Of a stretch of DNA of 64,000 bases, positions 23,650-34,923 are shown one piece after another (position 1 is the stretch's first letter; each line of letters opens with the position of its first letter). The position numbers and the translations under genes are program-made. The notes beneath the pieces were generated by a model. It was not told the DNA's origin. It did no database searches and worked only from the letters and a program-made list of their open reading frames with translations. Location of the stretch: contig CM053140.1 of the NCBI GenBank assembly GCA_028571685.1, positions 22,115,501-22,179,500 of the forward strand. The letters run 5' to 3'. The DNA comes from Heterohyrax brucei (lineage: Eukaryota > Chordata > Mammalia > Hyracoidea > Procaviidae).

Positions 23650-25580
23650 GCACCTAAGATAAAACAGAGCCTGGGATCTTCAGTTTTTGTTTTTTCCAAA
23701 GCTCAAGGTTCCCAAGGATACCCAGAGGCAGCAGCCTGTGTGAGTAACCCCAACTTTCATGAAAGCCAGAATTCAAGATTTCAGAAGAACTCTGTCTATC
23801 TCTTTCACTGTGTCCTCTTTTGGGTCCCAGTCTCACCATGAATCTTTGATAAAAATCTGCAATAAATGGTAGTTCAACACCATCTGGTTTGTAAGCTATC
23901 AGTCACCTTACAGTGAAGAAGGAAGCAGAATAAGAAACACTCAACAATTATATTAGGCCGACTCACAAAATAACCAACAAAACTATGACCACACGGCCTT
24001 CGAATGAGGAAACAAATCTCCGGAAACGTGTTGATGCACAAGCAGTATCAGCACCCAGTTTTCACGGGCCTCAGCAGTAACTGCATACTATAAATCCTCC
24101 GACTCATGTGAACACAATGTAGCAACATTTATCTATAAACCACTCCGTGACAGAATAGGAAATCTAATCTTACTCTAACTTGTACAATCATAGCTCAAAC
24201 TTCAGACACTTTTCTCATTATGATACTTACAACTCTGCTAGGCTTCCCAATGATAATTTCTAGTTTCAGAGTTACAAAGCTAATCCATTAGTTCAATAAT
24301 TGAAGAGAAAGAAAAACTGCTTCCTAAATCTAGAAAATAAGACCTTAAAACATGAGCAGTAAGCCCACAGAAAGCCCATGGTATCTGTTCATTTCCTCAG
24401 TCACGTGCAGTTACTTTCTGTTCTGCCTGGTCCTAGTCAGCAGCAGTATTCGAGCCCATCGTTTCCTCTGTACGAGTTTCCAAAATCTCGAGTCCTTGTC
24501 CTCTTCACGTGTCCAATTCCCTTTTGGTTGAGATACACTGCTCAACTGTTTTCAGAAAATCAGCAAAGTGGAACCTTACCTGTAGACGACAAAACATAAT
24601 ATGGCCATGATTAATTTATAAAAATAAATACTCCTAAGAGTGAAAGACCTGATACAAGGTCATTTTCAGCAAAATGCAAAGGCCAAATCAAATCTGTCAA
24701 AAAAAAACTTTATACAATAATATTTCTAAATATAATGATCAACCAGATTTTTAAACAACTTCAGCTACCATACACAATAATCCTGAGGCATATACCACAC
24801 AGCAAGGATATACCATGATCATTTATACACCAAGACTGTCAAGTCTCTAAATACCTAAATAGAATAAACATCAATTCATGGTTACATAATCCGAATTTCT
24901 GGTTGGAACACCTGGGGTGTTGAGGCTGAGTTAAAAACAAATTCTAGCCAGGTTAGCAACTAAGAAACAATAACAAAATTATGACAGAATATTATGCACT
25001 TGTTAGATACTGTTAGGCAAAACGGAAGGAGAAATTACTACTGTACATTTGTAACCCAAGGAGAACCAGGCCCTGCTCTTGCTATTTCCCTGTTCCACGT
25101 GATTTCTTAAGGGAAGCCCTCAGCACTTTTCCTTTATAAAAATATACTCAGGATTTCCCAAGAAGTTTCTCATTGGTCAGGAGTTTACTATAGGCTATCA
25201 AGAAACAATACAAAAGTTATTTTACTAAACATCCTAAAGTGAAAAACCTTAAGTTTCTCTTCTATTTTTGCAATTCCTGCAGCTTGGTATTTGACTCAGA
25301 AGCCTTATACTAATAAGAGGGCAAACGTTCGCCTTTAAGGGAGATTACATAAAGAATAGATTACACCTTTCTTCAGAAATCAGAGAAAATTTTGCTATTT
25401 TAATAACAAAAACACAATTCTTCATTTTATATTTTATCTACTATTAAAGCTCTTAAAAACCTCACAAATTAAATCATTCAGCTTTGGTCAGACAAAGGAA
25501 ACTTCTGACCATATCAAACAAACATTTTTGAATAAATTTTACAATGTAACCCTTTAAACAGCAAAGATGAGTTACTCATT
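23650..25580 (-). repeat. Antisense ERV-interior-like repeat (copy P2)
   Basis: Collinear with 606-2,240 (P1) and, at its left edge, with 61,783-62,385 (P5): for example GCAGCCTGTGTGAGTAACC at 23,728 against GTAGCCTGTGTGAGTTACC. It is reverse-oriented relative to the ERV interior near 53.3-55.7 kb. No coding potential. It ends where CA-rich and mariner sequence begins. Confidence 0.6.
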
Positions 25581-25635
25581 AAGACACATATGTATGTGTA
25601 CACACACATGCACGCACACAAACACACACACAGAC

Positions 25636-26290
25636 ACACAAAGTCTGACAATTAAGTTCACCAACTCATCATATAAAAACTGCTACATGTGCTATCTGAC
25701 AAGCAAATCTGCAAACTTCATTGTTCTAAGTGCCACATACCTCACCGCTGAATTATCACTATGGTTACCTTCAAAATACTCCCCTTGGGAAGCTATGCAC
25801 CGACACCAGCACCTAGTCCACCCTTCAAAGTAACTTTGGAACTCTTTTACTGGAATGGCCGTCACACACTGCAGCATGGTGGCAAGTTCATGAACCTAAA
25901 TATATAGTTGTCTGAGAGGTTTTTAGCCAGCAAACAGGTAATTGTATCGGAGCACCCTCCCTACTCACCTGATCTGGCCCCCAGTGACTTTTTTCGTTAC
26001 CCAAAGATGAAGGAAATATTGAAAGAAACACATTTTGATGATAATCAGGACATCAAGAGTAACCCAATGACAGCTCTGATGGCCTTTCCAGAAAAAGAGT
26101 TCTAAAACTGCTTTGAAGGGTGGACTAGGCTCCGGCATCGGTGCACAGTTTCCCAAGGGAGTACTTTGAAGGTGACCGTAGTGACATTCAGCAATGGGGT
26201 AGAAGGACCAACAACTGAGTCCATGAGGTCATTCCACAAAAAGTGCTACAACAAATCTCACCGCTGAATATCACTATGGTCACCTCCAAA
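25636..26290. mobile_element. Mariner (Tc1/mariner) remnant with two oppositely oriented transposase ends
   Basis: Minus strand 25,692-25,877 reads the mariner transposase C-terminus (EGWTRCWCRCIASQGEYFEG). Plus strand 25,908-26,105 reads HPPYSPDLAPSDFFRYPKMK and FDDNQDIKSN, the mariner DD34D region (the third Asp lies in SPDLAPSD), followed after a stop by NCFEGWTR. Terminal-repeat-like TCTGACAATTAAGTTCACC is at 25,646, and an inverted relative is near 25,884-25,915. A third short C-terminal piece is at about 26,258-26,290 (minus). The CA repeat at 25,597-25,640 abuts it. The element is dead. Confidence 0.8.
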
Positions 26291-26499
26291 CTACATTTGG
26301 GGGTCCCAGGTGACATCTGGGGCTCCCTTCATGGTTTCCAATTTGTATTCATAAGACTGTGAAAAAGAATTCTTTGAGGAGGCTTGCCTGGACCACGACA
26401 ACAATCCTTATTGGAAGATGAAAGGATTTCAAAGTGGGGTAGCAACCACCTGGATAGCAGTCTTCTAGGTCCTGCCACTAAGTGACTTTGGGGTTTAGT

Positions 26500-26860
26500 T
26501 TTTATAGGCCATATATGCCCAGGATATAACTGGGGCCAACCAATGAGCGATGGAGGTCTGAAATATTTCCTGTTTTGGCAAGCAGGTGCTTATCCCCTGG
26601 CTGCACCCACATGCAGATTTCAAAAGGGTTCTTCCCACAGGGCTTCCGGAATTGGCAGCAGGACTTACTATGTGGTGTCATACTTGGGCAGCTTCCTGCT
26701 CCCTTGGGTCGATACCCTCGTCCTGATGGGGGCTCTCTGGTGCTTGCATTGGAAGGGCATACAGCAGCCACCTCTGTCTCATCTGCACATGCCTCTGAAC
26801 TGGGTCTACACAGACATCTCTGAAAAACAAGAGACAACTGAAGCAACTCATCGCAGTGTG
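26500..26860 (-). repeat. Inverted piece of the kinase tail module
   Basis: The minus strand here resembles 15,660-15,860 of T2 and 9,770-9,960 of T1. The shared conceptual pattern CPSNASTREPPSGRG on this minus strand parallels CPSNGSARQPHSGPGN at about 15,735. The orientation is opposite to the tail modules, so it records an inversion. No gene is called despite open stretches of 114 and 165 codons. Confidence 0.5.
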
Positions 26861-27329
26861 GCTGGCAAAATTAAGCTGATGATCACTCTGGAATGCTCCA
26901 AGGTGTGGTTAGGCTGGCCCTTCTCATCCCCAAGAGTACTAATTGATAATAGGGCTAGTTGGGATTGTCAAAACTATAATTGCAGAAGCTGTCAGTATAA
27001 GAGGGTAGACTACGGGGGGCGACACTCCTGCATTAGTTGAGTCCATGACCCCAAAATTTCTTCAAGGGTTTCCTATGATGACACCTGTGAGGCTTAGAGC
27101 AAGACAATCAACTTCTCCCAGGTGACATACATCAGAGTTCAGAAAGGATAAAGAGGAGGTGACTTCTGGAGAATCTGACGAGATTATAAGGAAACTGCAG
27201 GCCACATAAAAGGCTGGCACCTGAATAAACTCATCCTTTAGACTCTGCCCTATTGAAGGCCTGTGGGAGGAGAAAATTATCCTCAAAATATGGAAGAACC
27301 ATGGCTACAAAAGTCAAGGGGTAGATTCT

Positions 27330-27780
27330 GCTGTCACTGATTACTTATGGGTGGGGCCTTTCTAATCACGGTCTTGTAACTTCCCTACAGTTGACTTGGC
27401 AGGACTGTGAACCAGGGTGTAATTGTGGCCTACCAGGACCGTGTGACGGGTCAGTTGTGGTCGGTTTTGTCTTAAAAGTGTGACAACTGCAGAGCACAGG
27501 AAGATGGTGATACTACCATCGAAAAAGAACAAACAGGATCAGAAAGACCATCCCGCGGGCACAGGATCCCTCTGCTGAGAGGCTCCTGGAAGCAGGACAC
27601 AGAGAGAAAGATACAACAGTCTGTAACTCTGAAAACTGTTAAGACGCAGTGGCATAGAAAACCCAGCAGGAGACAGCACAGTGGCCTTCCCAGCCCACAA
27701 AGATCAAACTGAGCGCCTGTAGGCAGAGACTGAGGGCCAAAAAGATGCGTGCCAGTCAGTACAGCTTCAGAGAGACTCTC
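27330..27780 (+). repeat. Tail module fragment T4
   Basis: Resembles T1 at about 9,150-9,540, for example CTCCTGGAAGCAGGACACAG (27,584) against TCTTGGAAGCAGGAGCTAGA, and CAGCCCACAAAGATC against CAGTCCACAAAGACA. It sits apart from any kinase copy. Confidence 0.6.
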
Positions 27781-28119
27781 CTGATGGACGAAATGAATCC
27801 TGTTTTTTAGCCTGTATAATAACTGTTACGTCACTAAAACACCTGATGACTGTCAATATGGTCTGTGAGCTATTTGTGGCCACTGCAATGAATGACTGAA
27901 CCTAGCTGTCAAGGCTGCGGGAGGGATGACTGCTGTCAGAAAGACGGCAGCGAGAAGGGTCATATCTGACCCTGCCTCATAAGACTGAACCAGCCTTGCA
28001 ATGTTGATCTTGATCCTCCGTATCCTCATGAAGTTGGTGGAGGTCAGACACTGCTCCTGTGTCATTTCCCAATCATTTAAAAGTGGCTGCACCAGCGTAT
28101 CGACAGGGAATGGCCAGAA

Positions 28120-28561
28120 ATTCACTCAGAACAGTATGTAGAATAAACGATACCATTGTTGATGTTAGAGAATCCTGGCTGAAACCAGAGAAGACCAGGA
28201 AGATGTTTACCTGTGTTTTACCAACCATGCAAAGGCATTCAGCTATGTGAATGGTGACAAATTATGCCTAACACCACTAAGAATGGGAATTCCACAACAC
28301 TTAACTGTGTTCATAAGGAACCTGTAAAAAGACCTAGAGGCAGTCATTCAAACAGAACAATGGGATACCACACGGTATCAGGCCCGGAAAACTATGTGTC
28401 TCAGACTTGTACCCTTTCACTAATCTGATCTGTACACTGAGGAAATAATCCAGGAAGCCGAGCTATCTGAAGAACACAGCATCAGGTTTGGAGGAAGGCT
28501 CATTAACACCCCATGATACACCAATGACACAGCCAAGTTGGGGCAAAGAAAAGAGGACTCT
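28120..28561 (+). repeat. RTE LINE ORF2 fragment, left half
   Basis: Degraded reverse-transcriptase region. Translated pieces include KAFSYVNGDKLCLTPLRMGI (about 28,230-28,290) and a TEEIIQEAELSEEH-like thumb region. It is interrupted at 28,562 by an L1 and continues at 29,210. Confidence 0.7.
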
Positions 28562-29209
28562 AGGTACATTATTTTTTTATTTGACATGACTGAGTGAAAA
28601 CGTACATTCACGTATAAATTTACATGCCTACCTATATGCAGCTTCCACTGCTCTCCCTGTCCGGTGACTGCACACTATTCCTCTCTGCTCCATGCATGTC
28701 TCATCATCCCAACAGCCTCCTTTCACCTCCTCTCCAGACACTCCCCTTCCTCCAGCCAGAAGTCAGCACGATGATATCCTATAGATGTATAGAACCATAA
28801 AGTGCTTCCAATATACGGTCACTCTGTATTGCCAAGTCCAATCCACTCCTGTCCAAAGAGTGGACCTTTGTTATAATTTATGGGAAAGGGCAGCATCAGG
28901 GCCAGGGGTCATGCTCTCAGAGGAACCCCAAAACCGCTGGACCATCAATTGAGGTCTTTTAGTGGAGATCTCATGATGCACCCCTTTTTATTCTTGTGTT
29001 GCCAGTGAGACTCAACCTAGTGAGCTCCATCATGGCTATCGCTGGTGGTGGCCCAGCACTATTCGGTTCTTCCGGTCCCAAGTCGATGTACGCACCCACT
29101 GTTGTGGGTCTCTTTGTCTTCTCGGTTGTCTTTACCACATGTCATTTTGGTCCTCGGTGAGCATCCGTTCCTGCTGAGTTGGGACCATTTGCTGTTGAGG
29201 TACATTATT
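28562..29209 (-). mobile_element. 5'-truncated antisense L1 3' UTR with 12-bp TSD
   Basis: The T-rich left edge (about 28,570) is the poly(A) tail of a minus-strand L1. The body matches the L1 3' UTR at 62,430-63,020 nearly base for base. AGGTACATTATT occurs at 28,562-28,573 and 29,198-29,209, a clear target-site duplication. It carries no ORF2. Confidence 0.9.
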
Positions 29210-29835
29210 GATGAAGATGAAAGATGACAACCAGAAAACAAAAGTCCTCACAACTGGACCAATAAGCAAAACTTACGATGAATGGACAAAATACTCAAGT
29301 TGTCCAGAATTTGCTTGCATCCACAAACAATGTCCAAGGAAGCATCACTCAAGAAATCAAAGGATGTATTGCATTCATCAAACCTGCTGCAAAATATTTT
29401 AAGTGTGAAAAGGAAAGATGTCACCGCAGGCACTAAGGCATGTCTGACTCAAGTCACAGTGTTTACAGTCACCTGATAGTCATGCGAAAGCTGGACAACG
29501 AATAAGGAAGACCAAGAGTAAGTGATGCCTTTGAATATCTGAGTGGCCCAAGTGTATTGCACGCAGCATGGACCACCAGAGTAACAAACAAATCTCTCTT
29601 GGAAAGAAAATAGCCAAAATTCTCACTAGAAATCTCACACGCTTTGGATATGTAATGAGAACAGACCAGTCTCTGAAGTAGGACACTATGGTTGTATCAG
29701 AGGGTCTGCGAAAAAGAGGAAGGCCCTCGGCAAGAGGGACACAGGGGCTGCAAAAATGGGACTGGGAGAAGGCCCATGCTGCTGTGCAAAGGCTTGCTAG
29801 GAGCCAGAATGGATTCCACGGCACCTAAAAACAAC
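29210..29835 (+). repeat. RTE LINE ORF2 fragment, right half and 3' tail
   Basis: Continues the RTE copy after the L1, with KTKVLTTGPISKTYDEWTK-like sequence, a GRPSARG region (about 29,720) and the characteristic RTE 3' end GGCACCTAAAAACAACAACA at 29,820. Many stops. Confidence 0.75.
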
Positions 29836-30574
29836 AACAAATCCTGAACCCTTATCCCCCAGACAGTTTCCAAATATCTTCTCCCATCCAGCAGGTTTTG
29901 ATAGTGTTCTCTGAGGCCCAGACATAATCATTTTGCTGAAGTCCCCCTTAGATCTATGTTTTCTGTGTTGCTCATTTCTTGGTGTATCTAAGAATCTACC
30001 TATGAATCAGGCACTGAAAACCCTAGGGAGCACAGGTGTCCTCTGACACACACAGGGTCACTATGGTCAGAACGTCCTGGATGGTAACTGGTTTCTTTTC
30101 TCACCTTCTCTCTGCTCCCTGTGTGTCCTGTCTCCCACTAAAGGTAAGTCTGTGTGACTCACTACAATTCCAGGTGGTGGTAGGAGGAGCATATTATGTC
30201 ATAGCCAAAAACGCTGTGAATTCTCCGCCTTGTTGTCAGTAGCTGTATCATGGGTTCAGCCCACCATTGTGTATCTGTTAACGTGACACTAGTTTCTGGA
30301 TGTTGTTGATGTCAACAGTTAAGGAGCAAGGGTCATCTTTGGGTGTGAGGTTTCTGGAGGAAGCAGGCCAGCAGAGGGCATGGACCATGTACTGAAGTTG
30401 GGATGCCAGAGCAAGCTAAACAGAGTTAGTGGATTGATGTACTTTTAGAGTAGACGTCAACTGTATTATATACTTTATTGCTTTCTGTCTCTGATTCCTG
30501 TTTTCGGTAGGCGACCACCTGCTTTATCATCTCTGCACTCGGAGAAATTCTTATACCACAACCATTACAGGAAA
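29836..30574. other. No recognisable gene
   Basis: No domain or repeat signature was identified. ORFs are at most 68 codons and lack motifs. Confidence 0.5.
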
Positions 30575-31640
30575 TGTGCATTATCTGGAAGACATTATGC
30601 AGACTGAAATCAGTCTGATGAAAAAGGACAAGTACTGTATGAGACCACTACCGTAAGGACTTCAGAATAGGTTTAAGCACAGAAGATAATAATCATTGAT
30701 GGTTACAAGGGCGGGGAGGGAAGGAAAGGGGTATTCATAGATTAGACAGCAGACAGGAATTAGGTTAGGTAAAGGGAATGACAGGATACAGTGGAAGGGA
30801 AGTTAGCACAACTGGATCATACCAAAACCTAAAAGGTTTTCAAAATGAAACCCAATGTTTTGAAGGACAGAGTAGAAGGAACAGCTGCCTGGGGACCACA
30901 GTTTCTGGGGATATCTAGGATAATTAGCATAATTAAGCTGTTTCAAGAAAATGTTCTGCATATCACTTTGGTGACTGGCGTCTGGCCTCTTCAAAACTAC
31001 CAAGTGTCCATCTAGGTGGCACCAACTGGTTCCAATCCACCTGGAGCAGTGGTGAACAAAGGACATCAAAGACAAGAGGAAAACACAAACTCAGCATACA
31101 GAAGGGATGACGTGATCCAGAGACTTCAACAGCATGAGAGAGGAGAACTGGATAGTGCTGGGCCACCACCAGTGGCTGCCCTCACAGAGAACACAAGGTA
31201 AAGTCCCTGATGTAGCAGGAGGAAGATGGGTGTGCTGAGAAGAAGTCTACTACAAGACCACATGCTATCAAAAAGTCTACATTTGATGGTCTGTCAGACA
31301 AACGGTCCCCTAAAGATACAGCCCAACACTCTCTGTTAGCCCAGAGCCCAAGAGAGGACCAAAGACAACTCTTCAGACGAAGACTGGACTGTAAGACACA
31401 CAGTGATGCTGGCAAAGAGGATGTTTCTTGGCTTAAACATATACACACGGCTGTCTGAAAAGTTCCTCTCCAGAGGTGAGAGGAGAGAGTGGAGGGGGAC
31501 AGGAGTTAGTTGAATGGATATGGGAAATACAGAGTGGAAAGAAAGAGTGTGTTGTCACAGGGTGTCGGGGGCGAGAGTGGTTGGGGTTGCACAGTAATGT
31601 GTGCTTGGAGTTTTACATGGCAAATTGATTTGGATTGTAT
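30575..31640 (+). repeat. L1 3' end (ORF2 terminus and 3' UTR)
   Basis: LEDIMQTEISLMKKDKYCMR at about 30,578-30,640 is the end of L1 ORF2, followed by its stop. The compare point is the L1 at 63,401, where the same region reads LEDIMLSE...DKYCMRPLG. The downstream 3' UTR resembles the reverse complement of 62,400-63,070 (GACTGGCGTCTGG at about 30,972). Older and more diverged than the L1s at 28.5 and 62.4 kb. Confidence 0.75.
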
Positions 31641-32800
31641 CCTTTTACTTACAGGACAGTAAGAGATTTAAAAAGAGAGAGACAGAGTCAATTCCAAAGC
31701 AGAGAGAAGATCTTACCAGAAATAAGAAAGAACAGCCAGGAGCAGAGAACCATTCTCGGCACCTGGGATCCCAGCACTAAGGATCCCCTGGAAATGGGAG
31801 ACAGAAAGATCAGGAAGTTTGGGCAGAGAAACAACAGTAGGAAACTGTTGCAGGCTCTCTGGCCCAGAGAGGAAGAAAGCTTGCTGGTGGAGTAGGGTGC
31901 CTCTGGCAATCATCAGCACCTAAGTTCTGTGTGGGAGGCAATGAATTACTGAAACCAGTAGAGGAAGTACAGAGTGCCGCGAACGGACAGGTGGTGTCAG
32001 AACTGGCCAAGATGGATGAGTGAAGAGACAAATCTGAATTCTGCCTCACAGTCATCTTCTGAACCACTAACATCTATTTTATCACATCCATTATGTTCCT
32101 GATCCACAACCAATCTCCGTATCTAGTCCTCCTCACATTGTTCCTGACTTTCTACCTACCAAGCTCCCACCTGATGTCCTTCATTCACTGTTGACGTTTC
32201 CAAAAATCTATCCAGAGCCCAGGAACTGGAGTGTTCTATTTTAAATCTCAGATACACTCTGCCCTATCTCTGCTGAATACCCACCAGTGCCTGTCTACTG
32301 GCCTTCAAAAAACCCAGAGTAGTCAGCACAGTTCTAAAGGACCTGCTGCCATGGCCTCCTCCAACGAGGCTCTCACCACCCCTAAATCCCAATCCGTGGT
32401 TTCTTTTCACTACTTCAGTCATCTCTGACTTTCATTAAGAAATGCAAGATACTGAGAGCTGTGCTCCCTCAGGGATTTACACACTAATGTTTCCCAAATG
32501 ATTCTTTCCACCCTGATCCATCTGAGATGTCATGAGCCCTACTCAACCACATATGGAGCCAAATGTAACTAATTTTTTGAATCTTTCCTTAAATAATTCA
32601 CAATCTATCCTGACTCTTAGGATGGGTCCTTTTAGTAAAGCTATTAGATGACGCTAGTTTTTCATTATTTCTTTAAAACTGTCTTCCATGTGAAACAGTA
32701 AAACCATGGGCAGACTCTCTATGTACTATTTTCTTGTTCTTTCTGGCCTGTGGCACTGATCGTTGAGGACACACACAGATTATCACCTGTTGTATGTACT
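31641..32800. other. No recognisable gene
   Basis: Purine-rich start (31,650-31,900), then mixed sequence. Short ORFs on both strands without motifs. Confidence 0.45.
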
Positions 32801-32970
32801 CTTGGGAAACCCTGCTGGTGAAGTGGTTCAGTGCTACATCAACTAACCAAAAGGTTGGCAGGTAAAACTCACCAGGTGCTCCTTGGAAACTCTATGGAGC
32901 AGTTTTACCCTGTTCTATAGGGTCACTATGAGGCAGAATTGACTCCATGGCAATGAGTTTAGGTTTTTGG
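32801..32970 (+). repeat. AfroSINE
   Basis: Starts GGGAAACCCTGCTGGTGAAG and ends GACTCCATGGCAATGAG followed by TTTAGGTTTTT. Moderately diverged from the other copies. Confidence 0.88.
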
Positions 32971-33852
32971 GGTATATACTCTTGAGCAGTACTATGCAAA
33001 TGAAAATTTCATTGAAGGAACACAGGTTCTCTTTCTGAACAGTGCAGGAAGGTAGACACTTTCCCAACGTGGCTACCAAGCACTTGAACTCCACTTGTTC
33101 TTCTGAATCAGTAAGGGTGTGCAAGTTGCCATCATCACAATGGAGAACTTGAGAGCTTGGTCCTTGCAAGCCTGTCACACAGGATATAGAGCTTGAAAGG
33201 GAACCCTCAGTCCAACTGGGTTGTGTCTACATTACTAAGGTCTATCTCAACTGGCAGGAGGGGCACTATCAGAGAAGGCGACATCTGAAGTGAGTCCATG
33301 AGATGCCTAAGGTTACAATGTTTTCTTCAGTCAGAGGAAATACCTAGTGCAAAGGGTGAAAGGCAAAGAAAATCTTCATCTCAGTGAAAAGTCTTAAAAA
33401 GTGTACTGTGCCTCATGATACAGGGCCTCTGAATTTCACCCTAGACAGCATTTCTACCAGCATTTTGCCAAGCATCAGTTTCCTTTACAGAGATCGATGC
33501 CTTAAGGAGGAAAGAGCCTCTTTTCTTCCCAAGATCCCAGTTGGACTACAGATATCATTTAGAGGAGGAACAATCAGCTAATACTCTACAAGATGCTTTC
33601 TGGATCCAGTCTCAAGGTATTCTTAGGGTGGGGTAGAGCCACAGAGAGACCAAGTGGGATGCTGCTCCCAAAACACCTAAAATGTGGAAGCAACTTTAGA
33701 ATTTGCTAATGCTTACAGCCTGGGAGACTTTGTGTGTGCCTAACAGGAAAAGTCTAGATTGTCAAAGACAAAGCTAAGGAGGCTCCAAGGAAGTCAGGAT
33801 GGCCATACGTCAATTCTCTCTCAGTCGTAGAGAACACACAGGATGCCAGCAA
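32971..33852. other. No recognisable gene; left flank of the provirus
   Basis: Non-repetitive-looking sequence with no motif-bearing ORF. Its last six bases before the LTR (CAGAAC, 33,853-33,858) are the provirus target site. Confidence 0.5.
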
Positions 33853-33858
33853 CAGAAC

Positions 33859-34230
33859 TGTGGGGAGCGGAGCGTCCGGCCCAAGATGGCGCCCAAGGCC
33901 TTATTCCACACCCTTGTTTACCAGACTTAGGGCTTTCATAGCGCATGCTTGTGAGCAGTGGCTGCTGGTCAGCCTATTGAGAGCCCCGCTTTGGGAGGAC
34001 GTGGCCTTGGGTGATTGGAGGAACCTGGGAGATAAAAGCGTGTGGGGACCGGGTGTAGAAAGAAGAAGAACAAAGGAAGCAGACACAGCCACGGCGTTCA
34101 GGGATGGGGCGCAGCAGGAGAGCGAGGAAGAAGAATAAAGCAGGAAGAAGAATAAAGCAAGTAACTTGCAAAGTGGCTCGTATCCGTGTGTCCTGTCTTC
34201 TTTCCGCGGGCGGACAGTTAGGCAGCGACA
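33859..34230 (+). repeat. 5' LTR of class II (betaretrovirus-like) ERV
   Basis: 372 bp, TGTGGGGAGC to GGCAGCGACA. The target-site duplication CAGAAC lies at 33,853-33,858 and 36,722-36,727; six bases is typical of class II ERVs. It has a TATA-like GATAAAAG (34,031-34,038) with an inverted CCAAT (GATTGG) upstream, and AATAAA at 34,134 and 34,151. An AAGATGGCGCC motif near the start resembles a YY1 site. By eye it differs from the 3' LTR by about nine substitutions plus deletions near 33,895 and 34,090. Confidence 0.93.
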
Positions 34231-34232
34231 AG

Positions 34233-34250
34233 TGGCGCCCGAACGTGGGG
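34233..34250 (+). other. Primer binding site, lysine tRNA type
   Basis: TGGCGCCCGAACGTGGGG lies two bases after the LTR, the expected place for the minus-strand primer site. The TGGCGCCC start matches retroviruses primed by tRNA-Lys. Confidence 0.88.
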
Positions 34251-34281
34251 CCCCCTGCGAGCCCAAGAGGAGGAGATAGCA

Positions 34282-34293
34282 GCGCTGGTAAGT
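34282..34293 (+). promoter_or_regulatory. Predicted leader splice donor
   Basis: GCGCTGGTAAGT: the junction after CTG at 34,287/34,288 gives a near-perfect U1 match (GTAAGT). Its position between PBS and gag ATG is where retroviral major donors lie. Two further GTAAGA sequences occur at 34,664 and about 34,692. Confidence 0.65.
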
Positions 34294-34680
34294 CCCCGGG
34301 AAAGGAGAGGCGATCTCAAGTCCCCGGGAAAAAGGGGGCGATCTCAAGTCCCCGGGAAAAGAGGGGCGATCTCGAGTCCCCGGGAAAGGAGGGGCGATCT
34401 CGAGTCCCCGGGAAAGGAGGGGCGATCTCGAGTCCCCGGGAAAGGAGGGGCGATCTCGAGTCCCCGGGAAAGGAGGGGCGATCTCGAGTCCCCGGGAAAG
34501 GAGGGGCGATCTCGAGTCCCCGGGAAAGGAGGGGCGATCTCGAGTCCCCGGGAAAGGAGGGGCGATCTCGAGTCCCCGGGAAAGGTGGGGCGATCTCGAG
34601 TCCCCGGGAAAGGAGGGGCGATCTCGAGTCCCCGGGAAAGGAGGGGCGATCTCGAGTCCCCGGGTAAGAGAGGTAATCTC
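34291..34680 (+). repeat. 28-bp tandem repeat array, 14 units, in the ERV leader
   Basis: CCCCGGG recurs at an exact 28-bp spacing from 34,294 to 34,658 (13 intervals). Most units read GGGGCGATCTCGAGTCCCCG plus GGAAAGGA. The first three have CTCAAG instead of CTCGAG, and the last ends in GGTAAGAG. Because 28 is not a multiple of 3, it produces open frames on both strands with 28-residue periodicity; these are not proteins. It lies between the splice donor and gag, where packaging signals usually sit. Confidence 0.95.
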
Positions 34681-34833
34681 AAGTTCTCCGGGTAAGAGGA
34701 GACCATCGGGAGGGGAAGTTCTCCGGGGAATCGGAGACCATAGAAAAGTGCACTAAGCACCAGCAGAGCCCGGGGCAGGAAGCGCCAGGCGGGAGCGGGG
34801 TAGTTATCGTGGGAGGTTAGCTTCACTTTCGCC

Positions 34834-34923
34834 ATGGGGAATCAGCCGTCCGCCAGACACCTTCAGAATGCTTGTAAGAGTTTGTTTAAGCAGCATGGCA
34901 TTGGTATAAAGCAGGCTTCTTAA
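34834..34923 (+). pseudogene. gag N-terminal remnant of the ERV
   Basis: ATG at 34,834 in a good context (GCCATGG) begins MGNQPS, with Gly at position 2 as in a myristoylated matrix protein. It closes with TAA after 29 codons, and the sequence beyond is AT-rich with no capsid, nucleocapsid or polymerase motifs. The provirus therefore keeps the gag start but almost nothing else of gag. Start codon placement downstream of leader and donor fits betaretroviruses. Confidence 0.75.

Noticed and set aside
26543..27040. 165-codon ORF
   Set aside because: It overlaps an inverted tail-module fragment and is not preserved in the other copies.
34104..34667. 187-codon plus-strand ORF and a 163-codon minus-strand ORF (34,344-34,835) across the provirus leader
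   Set aside because: Both arise from a stop-free 28-bp repeat read in three frames; the residue periodicity is 28 and there is no domain. Open frames on both strands are expected from such an array.
34291..34680. CRISPR-like appearance of regular repeats
   Set aside because: The units are contiguous with no unique spacers, and the context is a vertebrate provirus.
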